The notes under the pieces: generated by a model
What the model saw: only the letters and a program-made list of their open reading frames with translations
Databases searched by the model: none
What the model was told of the DNA's origin: nothing
Part shown: piece by piece, positions 1 through 10,564 of the stretch
How the letters are laid out: each line of letters begins with the position of its first letter
How positions within the stretch are numbered: position 1 is the first letter of the stretch
From: Daldinia sp. FL1419
Taxonomy: Eukaryota > Ascomycota > Sordariomycetes > Xylariales > Hypoxylaceae
Reading direction: 5' to 3'
DNA: 64,000 bases
Assembly (NCBI GenBank): GCA_025201765.1
Contig: MU623350.1
Location: forward strand, 124,001-188,000
Translations under genes and position numbers: made by a program

Positions 1-1326
1 TTGTGTTTGCGCGCAATTCAATTACTATCCGTCGTAGGCTTGTCCTTCGTCGTTTCGTCAACAGGAGAGGCAGTTGCTGCATCGCGTTCTCTCGAGAAGA
101 CGACAATTTGCCACCATCATCGCTAGCTCAGTATTTTTTATTTCAACAGGATCAAGGGAAAAGAAAAATAAAAGAAAGAAAGAATAAAAAAAGAAGGAAG
201 ATAGAAGAGCCGGAAAACCCGATCGATTTATTCGACTCCTTAATCATTGTATAAATTACCGACTTTTTTTTTCTACGCCGTTTTCGATTCGCATCGCCTT
301 TACCCATATACCTTATACTTGACTGATCATAATATCGTCCTTCCCAATTACGTCTATCGAATAGCAAGAAACTGTGAACGGCACACGTTTAGGAGAAGTA
401 AAAGTCACCCGCAAGGTTAAGATTTTTAGAGTGGTTGCATTAGACACCCTCAATTCTTTCGTTAGAGTCCCTAGAAACAAGGAAACTCTCCCCGTCCCAA
501 GGTATTTCCGCAAAAGATCAACGCACAAGAACAAAGCCGGAGCGCTGCGACTCGACACCATCAACCTTTCGGGATCAGGATCCGACCTGCTAATATTACG
601 CCGCTCTCGGACAAGTCACCAACAAAGAAGCTCGAGTCTCAGATTGTTCTTCTACTCGTCCCTGCGTAACTTCGAGGTCGTGAACCCTCTGTTCTCCTTA
701 GCCTACCGACTTCTGTTCCATTGCCTTGTCTCTGACCCGGATCAATTGGGAAACCTCGTTCGGATTATCTTCAACCTTTCTCCTTCTTGGCTTAACTACG
801 CAGCTTCCTGTCATTGGTATCGTCTGTCGCTCATTCGGACACGACTACGGATTAGTTTAATAATTATCCCTTCCCAAGAAACAAAAAACAACTCTACACA
901 ACAGCCACTTCTACTCGCATCTGGCCTCTGTTTCTTGTCTACAGTTTTCCGTCACTACATCAGCACAGTTGTCTTGGGTTTGTTGGATTCTGCCGGCGAG
1001 CCACGTTTGATACGATATTATTTCCAATCGCCACAGCATTAGCTATTGCGCCGATTGTCTGGCTACACCACGCAATCGCGATTGACATCGACCGTCCCGG
1101 TAATTTCGTATCGTATTAATCAGACCTGCCTGGATCACATTTATTCCCACCAATCTACTTTTGTTGTAATATCATTCTGGACGCCCTATTATTCCGGAGG
1201 CGATCATCCATTCCTTACTAGACTTCACTTCTAATTACACACTGTCGCTTGGATTCGGATCTTGTATCACGATTCACCCAAGCAACTATTCTGTTGATAG
1301 ATCAAAGCGTTGCTTATATTTTGAGT
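1..1326. other. Upstream region and probable 5' leader of the Q-rich gene
   Basis: No gene with a credible ATG start was found here. A 222-codon open frame at 374-1042 on the plus strand opens with GTG and has low-complexity, non-conserved-looking content, so it is treated as chance. The stretch is pyrimidine-rich in places and has the look of a long fungal promoter plus 5' UTR. Introns within the leader cannot be excluded. Confidence 0.4.
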
Positions 1327-3015
1327 ATGGACACCGGTGGTCTCGCTCAAATGTCACACAACGGTTTCACTTCGCCAACCGGTTTAGGCATGCCTACCGG
1401 GGGGCTTGCTTCACGTCGCGGTGGCGGTCAGAACATCAAACCTTTGTCCTTTGAGTCTATCAAGGCATCCAACGATTCCAAGGACAACGGAGTACCAACT
1501 CCACGGACTAGCCGATCTCATCTGCTTGCTGGTCTCAGGACGGCTCCAAAGTCGGCTACCGTCGCTTCTTTTGTCGCCTCGCCAACTTCTACCGTACCGC
1601 CTACTCGTATGCATGGCAGGGATGCTACCGGAAACGCGTATGGTAATCAAGATGGCATGTATGGTGGACCTAAAACTTCGCTTCCTCGTCTTGCTACTCA
1701 GCAGCAGAGTTACAACCCGATGATGAACTCGAGCCAGCAGCATTATACTGCCGAACAGATTCTGGCACCCCCGGAGCTTCATCTCGATGAGCAGGTTCAG
1801 GACCAGATGGATCCGTCGCTCTATGCTCAACTGGTAGCAACCAATATGTACCTAGCTCAGCAACAGCAGCGATTGCAGCAACAGTTGCTCAGCGTCCAGG
1901 CTGCGGCTCAGCAGTTCCAGGCGATGAGTCTCACTGGACAGTCCGCGTTGCACCAGCAGATAGCCTTGCAGAACCTATACCAGCAACAACAGCAGCTTAA
2001 GAATTTGCAGCAATCGATGGCTAACCCCATGCAAATCCAGCAGAGCCTCTATCCTTACTATGACTCCAGTAGCCAACAAGTGTTTTACGTTAATCAGAAC
2101 TCGACTCAGACAAGAAACGTCAGCAGTTATGCGGATCACACTCCCGGTACTCCTCAAGGTTATAACCACCCGCAGGTAAACAACGGCACACCTCGTGTTC
2201 AAGTTTCACCACCTCCCACGGAGAGCGCCCCGCCTACCTTCCGGACTACCTCACCCCCAAAGAAGGTAGAACTAATTGCGGAGCCTACACCTCTGCCACC
2301 TCCATCCGCCAATGCCTTCCGTCGCGGCCACAAGAAGTCAACCTCTCTCGCAAATGGAAATAAGGGTTTGTCACTGTCGATGGAGGATGGCCCTAAGTCA
2401 GCTGGCCCTAAGACTGCCTCTTTCCCACTCACACCCATGGGAAATGGTGGCTACGGCCCTGGCCAGGGTCGTGCTGGCGAGCATCCTATCCGTCAGCCTC
2501 GTGGTCCACCTGCACTGGATGAACTTAGGGCGAAGCCCACCGCCAAGCACGAGGGTAGCAAGAACTTCGCCCAGCGAACTCGCCGTTCCGCCGTTCACAA
2601 CCTAGTGAAGGCTGGGATAGTCAGGCGCAAGGGTACGGGTAGTAGCTGCGGAAGCATGAGCCCCGTATCTGAGAGCGCGGAGGAAGTTTGCACACCACTA
2701 ACCGATAACGAGTCTGATTCTGGGCATAGTGGCTCGGGTAGCCTCTCAGGCGATGCAGAGCCTAGTCTCGCTAGTTCCAGGACTTCCACGAGTGGGAGCT
2801 GGGGAGCCATTGGCTCTGATCGCCCTGGTTCGCGCCAGAAGTCACGGAAAAGCGTCGATAGCTTATCTAGCGGAGGTGACAGTGAAGGCAGCTTTGCAAA
2901 TGTGTTCAAGAATGGCTCTCAGCGCTCTGGTAAGACCGAGTCAATCGACGGTCAGCGAAAAGCGCCCATGCTCGTACTCACCAGCGCCGAGAAGCGCAAG
3001 GGTGGTGTGGCTTAG
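1327..3015 (+). CDS. Conserved Q-rich/S-rich fungal protein of unknown function
   Basis: An uninterrupted 562-residue frame from the first in-frame ATG (MDTGGLAQMSHNGFTSP) to TAG. The frame is open back to 1249 but contains no earlier ATG. It is largely disordered in look. Residues about 1-60 have a G-rich start and an NIKPLSFESIKAS segment. Residues about 165-245 are a Q-rich, probably helical tract with runs such as QQQQRLQQQLL. This is followed by Pro/Thr-rich text. A basic patch with RTRRSAVHNLVKAGIVRRKG lies near residue 420, then Ser/Gly-rich sequence with many SP and SxxE sites. The end, MLVLTSAEKRKGGVA, looks conserved. No catalytic domain, signal peptide or membrane segment is visible. 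The polyQ and Ser-rich make-up would fit an RNA-associated or regulatory scaffold protein, but that is only inference; I do not recognise a named family. Confidence 0.8.
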   Translation: MDTGGLAQMSHNGFTSPTGLGMPTGGLASRRGGGQNIKPLSFESIKASNDSKDNGVPTPRTSRSHLLAGLRTAPKSATVASFVASPTSTVPPTRMHGRDATGNAYGNQDGMYGGPKTSLPRLATQQQSYNPMMNSSQQHYTAEQILAPPELHLDEQVQDQMDPSLYAQLVATNMYLAQQQQRLQQQLLSVQAAAQQFQAMSLTGQSALHQQIALQNLYQQQQQLKNLQQSMANPMQIQQSLYPYYDSSSQQVFYVNQNSTQTRNVSSYADHTPGTPQGYNHPQVNNGTPRVQVSPPPTESAPPTFRTTSPPKKVELIAEPTPLPPPSANAFRRGHKKSTSLANGNKGLSLSMEDGPKSAGPKTASFPLTPMGNGGYGPGQGRAGEHPIRQPRGPPALDELRAKPTAKHEGSKNFAQRTRRSAVHNLVKAGIVRRKGTGSSCGSMSPVSESAEEVCTPLTDNESDSGHSGSGSLSGDAEPSLASSRTSTSGSWGAIGSDRPGSRQKSRKSVDSLSSGGDSEGSFANVFKNGSQRSGKTESIDGQRKAPMLVLTSAEKRKGGVA

Positions 3016-3942
3016 GGTATAACCGGCCTTAAATTTTCACGCAATAATGATCGCATGCTCCCAACGTCTTTGTCTTTTCATGAACATCGCGACGGAGCGG
3101 TAGAGCCCTCTGAGCAGAGATTACGCACGAATGGACGGGACTAGGTTGGAGAACAGAATGGCCATTTCCTTTCGCAATTTGATTTTTGGAGGGCACTGGT
3201 AACTGGGTTAAAGGGATGGCAGCATTCTGAGCTGTTGATTTCTGTTTGCAATACCGAGGATCATTGAAGCTGGTATCCAGCAGTACACTTCTTCGAGGGG
3301 ATAGAGCGGCTTGGAGAGAAAACCCTGTTGGTGGGATTCTTTTGCTGTTTATACTTCACGTCATTCTCTCGCACAAACCACACGTTTATTCGCTTCTAAA
3401 TACGTTGAGTTTGGAGGAACCTCACGGAGGGAACATCTCACTTACGATTCTTGTGGATGTTTATTCCCTAGAAAGCTGTGTAGGCTGGAGCTTAGCTTCA
3501 TGGTTGGGACATCTAACAATAGACTCGTGCCCGACCCTAGATAGTGATCGGTGGCTCAATTATAATTATATGCCAAAGCTCGCATGACTTGATGTGGTTG
3601 CTATTTTGCTCGTGTTCCTTGATTCGTAGATCATAAACAGGTTCCTATCCTCGAGTACCGCCGTATAGATAACGCATTTACAACGATCGATTGATACCTT
3701 GAACTATTCGGAGAACTTTACGATTTACAAGTTTTGGCAGTTTTCTGTGCATACTTCCGAACTTGCTTCAGGCATACCCGGATAGGTAGCGTTCATGTCA
3801 TTATCCCAGCACCATTCATCAACTACCTATGTAGGTACCTACATACGACAAGAGAATGATGGCGATTATTATGGCATTTTATAAAGCATTAGCTAGATAC
3901 CTACTTAGATACCTAGTGTCTTGTAGTTCTCGCCTAGGGTGC
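3016..3942. other. Intergenic, 3' sides of two converging genes
   Basis: Carries the probable 3' UTR of the Q-rich gene and the 3' end of the membrane-protein gene on the other strand. The open frames at 3246-3587 lack an ATG at their start and look random. The 3820-3846 stretch has a TAGGTACCTA-type palindrome. Confidence 0.4.
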
Positions 3943-4597
3943 TCAAACACCGAGCTGAGGTTCTTTCTGCTTGTCCCTTCGCATATCCTGCATACCAGCT
4001 TCCAGATCCTCCAGCTTCGTTCGATTCCGCCGCCCACGATGTATCAAAAAGGCAATCAACGCTAGTAACAATATCCCCCCAAGCGTGGACCCAACACCTA
4101 TACCAGCTACGACACTCGGTCTTAGGCCATCGTCACCCTGGTTTTCGGGAGTATTTTCACTACTGGTCTCTCTAGGAACCTTGTTCTACCAATGCTATGG
4201 TTAGGTGGTGATAGTAGAAAGGATTTGTAAATACGGGGCTTACGTGTAGGAAGTTGCTAGGGAGTAATAGTTTCGGTGATTGAGTCTGACACCAACTCTC
4301 GCTGGTGTGGAAAACATAATCGCCCGGGGTAAGATCGACTCTAGGTGTTAATATGAACGTAGTGTTGCCTTTATAGTCTATTTTCTAGTGAGTGTCTGAA
4401 CATTGATGAGGTTAATAGGATGAGCGAACTCTCATACCTTTTAGGATCTTATCAGTCCGTACGAAGCCCCCGGTTGCCAAGCTAGCGAGATCGAAGTTAT
4501 CCAAGTCGGTAGTACTTGTCCACAGGAGAGCCAACGTCTTCCCGTGTTTGAAACCCCATTTTCCGGTCGTGAAGCGGGTGTTAGCTACGCATTCCAT
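3943..4597 (-). CDS. Putative secreted single-pass membrane protein, three exons
   Basis: Assembled from splice signals on the minus strand. Exon 1 runs 4597-4438 and ends in G|GTATGA. Exon 2 runs 4377-4244 and ends in CAC|GTAAGC. Exon 3 runs 4185-3943 and ends in TGA. Phases agree at both joins, giving 178 residues from ATG 4597. The first two exons form a small extracellular-type domain (TTGKWGFKHGKTLALLWTST, then NTTFILTPRVDLTPGDYVF) like the ligand-free beta modules before the membrane anchor in many fungal cell-surface proteins. Exon 3 gives a glycine-rich transmembrane helix (SVVAGIGVGSTLGGILLLAL, continuing about four residues), a stop-transfer RGRRNR and a charged cytosolic tail ending in QLGV. 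Just upstream of ATG 4597 the same frame encodes NAVLFALLTPAMECVA, a good signal-peptide core, but no in-frame ATG precedes it. The true start may therefore lie in another exon, or the 5' end may be broken. Function unknown. Confidence 0.6.
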
Positions 4598-5114
4598 GGC
4601 CGGTGTTAATAAGGCGAATAGAACAGCGTTTTGAATATCATTACTGCCACTAGCTAACACTAGAAACAATGTTCTCACTAATATGTAAGAAAAGGGCAAA
4701 CGATGGGGGTTATAGTTGCCCTAGAATTCCATCTTTCAAGCTATAATCCTGAATATAATATGTCAATAGGGCCTGTTACTGTATGACAGCTTCGTCCCGT
4801 TTGACGGTGTTTGTTTGTATTGGGCTACTGTTGCACATGTGCTACGGACGGAAGCGGGCTGCCTTCTAGAAATCACGGATAGAGGCATTTTAGGTGAGTA
4901 CCTATATACTCACCTACTAAGGTTATCCTCATGGGATGTCGGGAAACGCCTAGTAATACTTCATTGCTAGCCATGTAGAAGGGTAAAGAGGTTTCTTCTC
5001 CATCCATGCTACCATCCTAGAACTAGATCAAGGCAGTATATGCGAAGAGTGGAAGGATCACCGGAAGTCCATTGAAATATTGTGAGGTATGTCAGGGAGA
5101 AAGAGCATCGAGTC
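4598..5114. other. Intergenic between the membrane-protein gene and EFM3-like gene
   Basis: About 0.5 kb that should contain the promoter, and possibly a missing first exon, of the membrane-protein gene, plus the 3' UTR of the methyltransferase gene. No other coding signal is visible. Confidence 0.35.
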
Positions 5115-6308
5115 TCAGGGGCTCAAAGACTTTCGTATTTTACATATCCTAATTGGGACCTGGTCGCTGTAAAATGGCCCCCGTTGGTTTTGTTTGCTTG
5201 GGAGGTCAAAGTTAATTTCCTCGACGCCAAATTGTCCCTCTCCGCAGACGTCGAGAAAGGCCTTGAATGTGTCTCGATTCCTTTCTGTAGCGGCAATGAG
5301 AATTATCACATGTGGGAACATTGTCGCTAGTTCTTCCAAGGTTCCAACGAGAGCCGGGATGACGCTCTTGTCGTAAGTTATATCCGCGCCAAGGACCACA
5401 TCGATCGGCACGCCGCCGTTCCAGTACTGATCTTCTGTCCCTACAAGGGCATGGCCCCATTTGACGTCCATTGCCCGGACCCGCCCTGAGTCTTGAAGCC
5501 CGTTAAGAAAGAAGTTTTCGGGAAGGTTTGCAACGACCTCATCAGAACCGTCGGATGCGACGGCCAAAGGAGAAGCAAGAAATTTAGCACACAAGATGGA
5601 TAGGTATCCAGTTCCCGATCCTAGCTCTAGGATTTTCTTGTCTCGAACAAGTGACGGATTTGCGCTGAGAAACTGCCCCAGGTGAAGGGCAGCCTCCCAG
5701 GTACGCAAACCAGTCGTTCCCGAAGCGGAGATGAGATTGCGCGACTCAAGTAGTGTGATCTGAGCTGGAGTTGAGACAATAGCATTATCCTCGTTGCCAA
5801 GCAGTGACAGAGTATATGTCACATATGATTTCTGCTGGGCGGCAGTGGTCTCGGAGGGCAATGGGCAAGATAGGAGAGTAGAGAGTGCATCCATCAGGTC
5901 GTCCGAAACGCCCTAATGAAGTTGGGAATTAGCCATGGCTGCATGGCGAGAGCGAATCGTGTGGGTCATTATAATCAAATGAATATTATTAACGAAATAA
6001 ATACCGAAACATCATATACATCTTATACGACTCTAACAAGAGATGAATTTCCTTACATGACTATCCCAGTCCTCGATACTCGCTTCGATCCTCGAGGTGA
6101 GCTCTTTCAAGACTCGCAGCTGGTATCTCTGAGGAGGGGGATAAGCAAGAGCGTCATCCGCAAATATGCGGCGGTATATGGCGTCTTGTACATCCGCATC
6201 TCGTAGGAGGGTAGGCGGAGGATAATCAAGATCTCGTTCCAGTTGTAGGTATTGACGACAGAAGCGACCGATAATACTAGCTTTCAACTCATGTTCTTCT
6301 TGTGACAT
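5115..6308 (-). CDS. efm3: EFM3/FAM86-type protein-lysine N-methyltransferase (elongation factor 2)
   Basis: Two exons, 6308-6057 and 5912-5115, joined in phase 0 across a GTAAGG..TAG intron with a GCTAAT branch-like site, giving 349 residues. Exon 1 carries the FAM86 N-terminal domain, including DYPPPTLL and YPPPQRYQLRVLKEL. Exon 2 has TTGLRTWEAALHLGQFL, the SAM-binding motif I LELGSGTGYLSILCAKF, NFFLNGL and the post-I acidic loop VDVVLGADITYD-like text (seen as IDVVLGADITYDKSV). This order is that of yeast Efm3 and human FAM86A/EEF2KMT, class I seven-beta-strand enzymes that trimethylate a lysine of translation factor eEF2 in the cytosol. The length is close to the family norm. The 5' end faces the ribosomal protein gene rps24, about 610 bases away, so the two translation-related genes are divergent and might share a promoter. 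Assignment to EFM3 rather than another METTL21-like enzyme rests on the N-terminal domain. Confidence 0.85.
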
Positions 6309-6919
6309 GTTCAGTGAGTTTAGGATCTTTATATTTTAAATCCTAGATATTAATACCGCCAATCAGGCCAACTCTCCACGATGTAGTCGCAACGTGAGGT
6401 TGGTGATGGGTGATGGATCCGTGGATGTTAAGTGTAAGTGTAGGTACCTATGTATACATGTGCGATGTATCTAAAGCTGCTATGGGTAAATAATGTGGCT
6501 GTGCCTACTAAAAGATGGCTGTGCTGAGGTTAAGAAAAGTTACCTAGGTACCTCAATGGCAGATGGACTCGTGGAATTACCTAGTGTATGTACCTACTAT
6601 TAGGGCTTGAACCTCGTTTGTCTATGCACAACTTTTTTAGTGGGAAAGAAAGAGAAAGAAAGTAGAAAGCGCGAGTCGGAAGTATACTTGGTCCGGACTC
6701 TTAGCCCCAATCACAATCACCCGAACACACCAATCCACCAATCCACCCACTTTCCCACTTTCCTGGATACGAATTTTTGTGAAGGACCTTTCCAACCCTC
6801 CAATTCGAATACTAATCCAGCAGCAAAATTAAAGTCTGTCCTTCCATCGCCAATCTTCTCCTTAGGACAGATTCCTTTTTCGACTTATTCGATTAGGATC
6901 CCATTAGCAATCCGCGAAG
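6309..6919. promoter_or_regulatory. Divergent promoter region between efm3-like gene and rps24
   Basis: Contains exact TAGGTACCTA at 6441-6450 and another ACCTAGGTACCT stretch at 6542-6553. A CA/CT-rich segment at about 6700-6770, just before the rps24 start, resembles the pyrimidine-rich core promoters of fungal ribosomal protein genes. No TATA element was assigned. Confidence 0.35.
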
Positions 6920-7659
6920 ATGGCTGACTCCGAAGCTGCCGTCACGTTGCGAACTCGCAAGTTCATCCGCAACCCTCTCCTCGGTCGCAAGCAGATGGTT
7001 GTGTACGTTATCTTACATCCTACCTCCCGTGTCCCGTTGCCCGTTTCCCGTTTCCCGTTTCCCGTTTCTCGCCTCTCGTCTCGTTCTCTGCGCTCGATAA
7101 AATAACCAATTTATTTTTTTTATTTTATTTTTTATTTTTTATTTTTTCGGTGCATGGGAGCGCGATCGAAGGCGAGGGGGAAAAAAAGAAAAAAAAAAGA
7201 AAAAAGAGATGAGAGAGAGAGAGATCGAGTCGAGCTGAAGACTAACCAAAAATAATATCATAGTGACATCCTACACCCCGGCCGAGCCAACATCTCCAAG
7301 GACCAGCTCCGAGACAAGTTAGCCACCATGTACAAGGCACAGAAGGACCAGATCTCCGTCTTCGGTCTACGAACACAATTCGGTGGCGGCAAGACCACCG
7401 GCTTTGCTCTGGTCTACGACTCCCCCGAGGCCATGAAGAAGTTCGAGCCCCAGTACCGACTAGTCCGTGTCGGCCTCGCCACCAAGGCCGAGAGAGCGTC
7501 GAGACAGCAACGTACGTTTTATCTTGATTTCCGAGGGATACGCTGGAGACAAATCGAAATGCTAACAATAAATATACAGGCAAGCAGCGCAAGAACCGAC
7601 AGAAGACCCTGCGGGGTACCGCCAAGGTCAAGGGTGCCAAGGCGAAGAAGGAGAAATAG
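6920..7659 (+). CDS. rps24: 40S ribosomal protein S24 (eS24)
   Basis: Three exons: 6920-7002, 7264-7511 and 7580-7659. They make a 136-residue protein, the family's usual size. Joins are M-V-V|D-I-L-H-P across GTACGT..TAG and Q-R|K-Q-R across GTACGT..CAG; the second intron has a GCTAAC branch site. Hallmarks are an N-terminal VTLRTRKFIRNPLLGRKQMV, the DILHPGRANISKDQL segment, the strongly conserved FGLRTQFGGGKTTGFALVYD and a lysine-rich tail. eS24 is a structural component of the small ribosomal subunit, needed in pre-18S rRNA processing. The first intron (261 nt) is long for this window and holds four exact CCCGTTT units, an A/T tract and a purine tract. Very secure call; the splice joins restore the expected family sequence exactly. 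Confidence 0.96.
7040..7067. repeat. Four tandem CCCGTTT units inside rps24 intron 1
   Basis: Four exact 7-base copies, followed by looser TCTCG repeats. They lie wholly within the first intron of rps24, about 40 bases after the donor site. Confidence 0.9.
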
Positions 7660-8185
7660 ACGATGGGCTTCTAGGTGTTCTGGTCTGGTCTTTGCGGAGT
7701 GGGATTTGGCTCGGCTTCGGCACTGGCTCTGTGCATTATACGCGAAAATGCATATCAATGCATATCTGCATCCTACGTACTAGTTCTCGACGCGGTACTA
7801 GTGAAATTTCCTCGAGGCGTGACGGAATGAATTTAATGATTTCCCCCACGATAGCATAAATCAAGGAGTTGTCATGGCAATGCCCGCTTTCACTTCACTA
7901 TATCCAGTTCATATGTGACGGTATTCTCTCATGAGATTGCGCGGGATCCGCTAATGATATTTCCTTTTTTTCTTTTTCTTTTTACTACCAGAGTAACTAA
8001 CGGCTAGGATACCACTAATTCTATGTACAACGATTCCTGAATGCCTTCATTTTCGCTAGATTCCTAATCTACTAAGCGCACAGCATCCAAAACCTATCAT
8101 GGTCATATCTCATAAGCCGTTAGGGGGTATCTATGTCCATACCCATACCCAAAAAAGAAAGCAAATAGACAGGGCGCTTTTAATA
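7660..8185. other. Intergenic between two converging genes
   Basis: Holds the 3' UTR of rps24 and the 3' flank of the minus-strand small secreted protein gene. No other coding or RNA signal was seen. Confidence 0.4.
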
Positions 8186-8734
8186 TTAAACAACAAGTGC
8201 TAATCCTCCAGCGACGATTCCAGCTACGACACCGGCACGTAACGCTGCCTGTCCACTACCGTCACAGCGCATCCCACTAGCTCCGGCATCTAATATTGGT
8301 TCGTGCCAGCCGCAGTGCGTCTCTAGAGGAAAAGTCACGCAGCTATAGTACGTAGTCTGCACATACTTGAGGCCGATCTCGTGAAAGTTGGCTCCTGGCG
8401 GGGGCAGTTCAGGCGAGGCTGTAATCTCGGGGCCGCTTGGAGCTCCAGACGATGCGGGTGCGGATATAGACGTAGACGTAGGCGTACCCGATAGCAAAAT
8501 AGTAGTGCAGCGGGTTTTGGCAGCAGCAGCGCTCGCCGTCTGGGGAGTAGGACTTGACGCGTTTAGGTGGGCCGAGTGCGTGCAGCTTGTCGCTATCGTT
8601 GTAACTGACGGTATTGCCGTCAAGGTTGTCGCCGTCGAGGGCGATGCTAGGCTTGAAGATAGGGCGGTCCGCGGCGTTTTCCGGCTAGCGGCCGCCAATC
8701 TTAGCAAGACTGTGAGAAAAACGATTGCCAGCAT
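8186..8734 (-). CDS. Small secreted Ser/Thr/Ala-rich protein with C-terminal anchor
   Basis: A single exon from a true ATG, 182 residues. Residues 1-16 (MLAIVFLTVLLRLAAA) are a clear signal peptide. The middle is rich in Ser, Thr, Ala and Pro, as in O-mannosylated cell-wall proteins. Cysteines occur in SCTH, TRCTT, YYSCVTF, ETHCGWH and GMRCDG, suggesting a small disulphide-bonded domain around IGLKYVQTTYYSCVTFPLE. The last 20 residues (AALRAGVVAGIVAGGLALVV) are hydrophobic with no basic tail, which suits a GPI-anchor signal, or less likely a terminal transmembrane helix. Likely located at the plasma membrane or cell wall. I do not recognise a named family and no enzyme motif is visible. Confidence 0.7.
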   Translation of the reverse strand: MLAIVFLTVLLRLAAASRKTPRTALSSSLASPSTATTLTAIPSVTTIATSCTHSAHLNASSPTPQTASAAAAKTRCTTILLSGTPTSTSISAPASSGAPSGPEITASPELPPPGANFHEIGLKYVQTTYYSCVTFPLETHCGWHEPILDAGASGMRCDGSGQAALRAGVVAGIVAGGLALVV

Positions 8735-10564
8735 CGTGATGGGTATAATTAAGTAGATATGTAGGTAGGTATGTGGGTAAATATACAGCGCCGTCTATGC
8801 CTCTGCTTCAAGTCCTGATGTCCTTCAACAACAACAAGGGTTGGTTTGGTTTGGTCTCGGGGAATTAGGGGAGGTGAGACAGAGCAAGTTATATACGCCG
8901 AATGGGAATGGCGTGAAAGACGTGAGGCCGGCTCGGTGTGCGGAATGCGAATAAAAGATACCTGTAAGCTGGAAAGGCTGTGTGTGGGATATTAAAGACG
9001 GTGATAATGGATTATAAAGAATGACTATGGGATTGTTATGGACAAGCAGACAAAGAGAAGGGGAAGAAGAACCAGGTAGAGTTGGAGACAGAAAGAGGTA
9101 GGCAAGAGTTGAAGGCGGGTTTAATGAAAACTAAATGTAAATTCATCGTGCCTTGGACTTCTAGAATCAACCCTTTGAGACTCAAAAGATCCGTACGTTA
9201 ATCACATACTCCAATCCCTACATCTCTACCCGTCATCTCCGCCTCCGTGATGCAAGCCAACATGTTAGTCAGAGGCACGCGCGTGCGTATGCGCATCGGG
9301 CAGACGGTAGGTTAGGTCGAGCAGCCGGGTTTAGCTATTGGACGACACCATCGCGTTGAACCAAGCCTAAACCTGATCGCTCCATCATCCCGCATGCGCC
9401 GGGGGTGAGTATCTGGCCATGCCATCGTCTTCGAGAAATCGCTGTTCTCCTTGGCAAGAGAACGAAGTATTTCAAATGGCAAACGACGTTTCTTCGCCGT
9501 GTTAGAGGCTGCTCTACGGCTGGCCAGATACTTGGTCCGCAACGAAGGATAAAATCCCCTTGATAAGTGGAGGCACTGTCGCAGATGCGCAGTGTATCGG
9601 CCGAGACGGGGAGTTGTGATTGGTGCGTCGTTATATGCAGGGTCAAGAAATAATACCCTTACCCTTCCCACCTTTCCCCCTCCTTCGATGGAAACGTGCT
9701 TGCATTTCTGTACGCGATACCTATCCTGGTCCTATAAGACTTTGAAAGACCAAGATAGCCTAGGCGAGCTTAGGCGATTTATGATTATGTCTTCGAGACC
9801 CAATGAGTCGGGTCTGACCCCTTTCAGCTCAGGGCTAGGTACTGCTTGGCGGACTGCTGTATTCGCCAGGAAGATACTTGACTGAGGGGTTTGCTCAACC
9901 TGAGTCACAAAACTTAGCCAAAATAATAATAACTTTCAGGGGATGGAAGTAGTACCAAAGCCTTTACTTTGGGTAGAAATTTACATCAAAGTTGGCAAGT
10001 AGCCCATTGTAGGCGTATTTGTTACAATGTTGAACGAAAGCTTCTAACCATGAGTCCCTGGCATATACGAAGAGAGGGGCCAGGGAGCTTGTGATTTCCT
10101 TGAGTATAAGACTACCTACCTACTTAAGTAAAAAAAGAATCTTCTAGCTATTAAACTTGGCGTAACTGGCGTTTCGCAAATTCTTTGAAATCAACGAGGT
10201 AAGGTATGTGATGGCTCACTGAATCACGTTGTATATTGCTGCACACTGGGAACCCACTGTTGATTTAAAAATAATAAATACCAAGAGGGTTCCGCGCTGG
10301 CCTTCATAACCAAACCTTAGTTTGCTGTGTGTAGGCGGGCTTAGATTATTTGGTACGGGTTCCTAGATAGATGACCTTCTAGCAATTCGAATAAAACTCA
10401 AGTCGAAATCCGGGTTCGGCCAGCATGAGGCCGTTCGTGAACAAATCGCTAAAGAATCATATAAAATCGATTTCTGGAGGGTCCAACTACCAACTCCAGA
10501 TCGGGTTCCCGTCCGACCAGCCTGGACTCCTAACCCTGAATCAGTCTGATCAACTCCCTTCTCT
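8735..10564. other. Intergenic, 1.8 kb without a convincing gene
   Basis: Frames of about 100 codons occur near 9312-9671 (minus) and 9592-9885 (plus), but they overlap one another, begin without good context and show no family resemblance. The stretch should contain the promoter of the secreted-protein gene and the 3' flank of sgf29. Confidence 0.35.

Noticed and set aside
374..1042. 222-codon open frame upstream of the Q-rich gene
   Set aside because: Opens with GTG, has no recognisable domain and sits where a long 5' UTR is expected; treated as chance.
3246..3587. 113-codon frame with a hydrophobic segment
   Set aside because: No ATG at the start; lies in the 3' UTR of the Q-rich gene.
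9312..9885. Three overlapping frames of about 100 codons on both strands
   Set aside because: They overlap each other, lack splice context and family text; best explained by a locally GC-richer segment.
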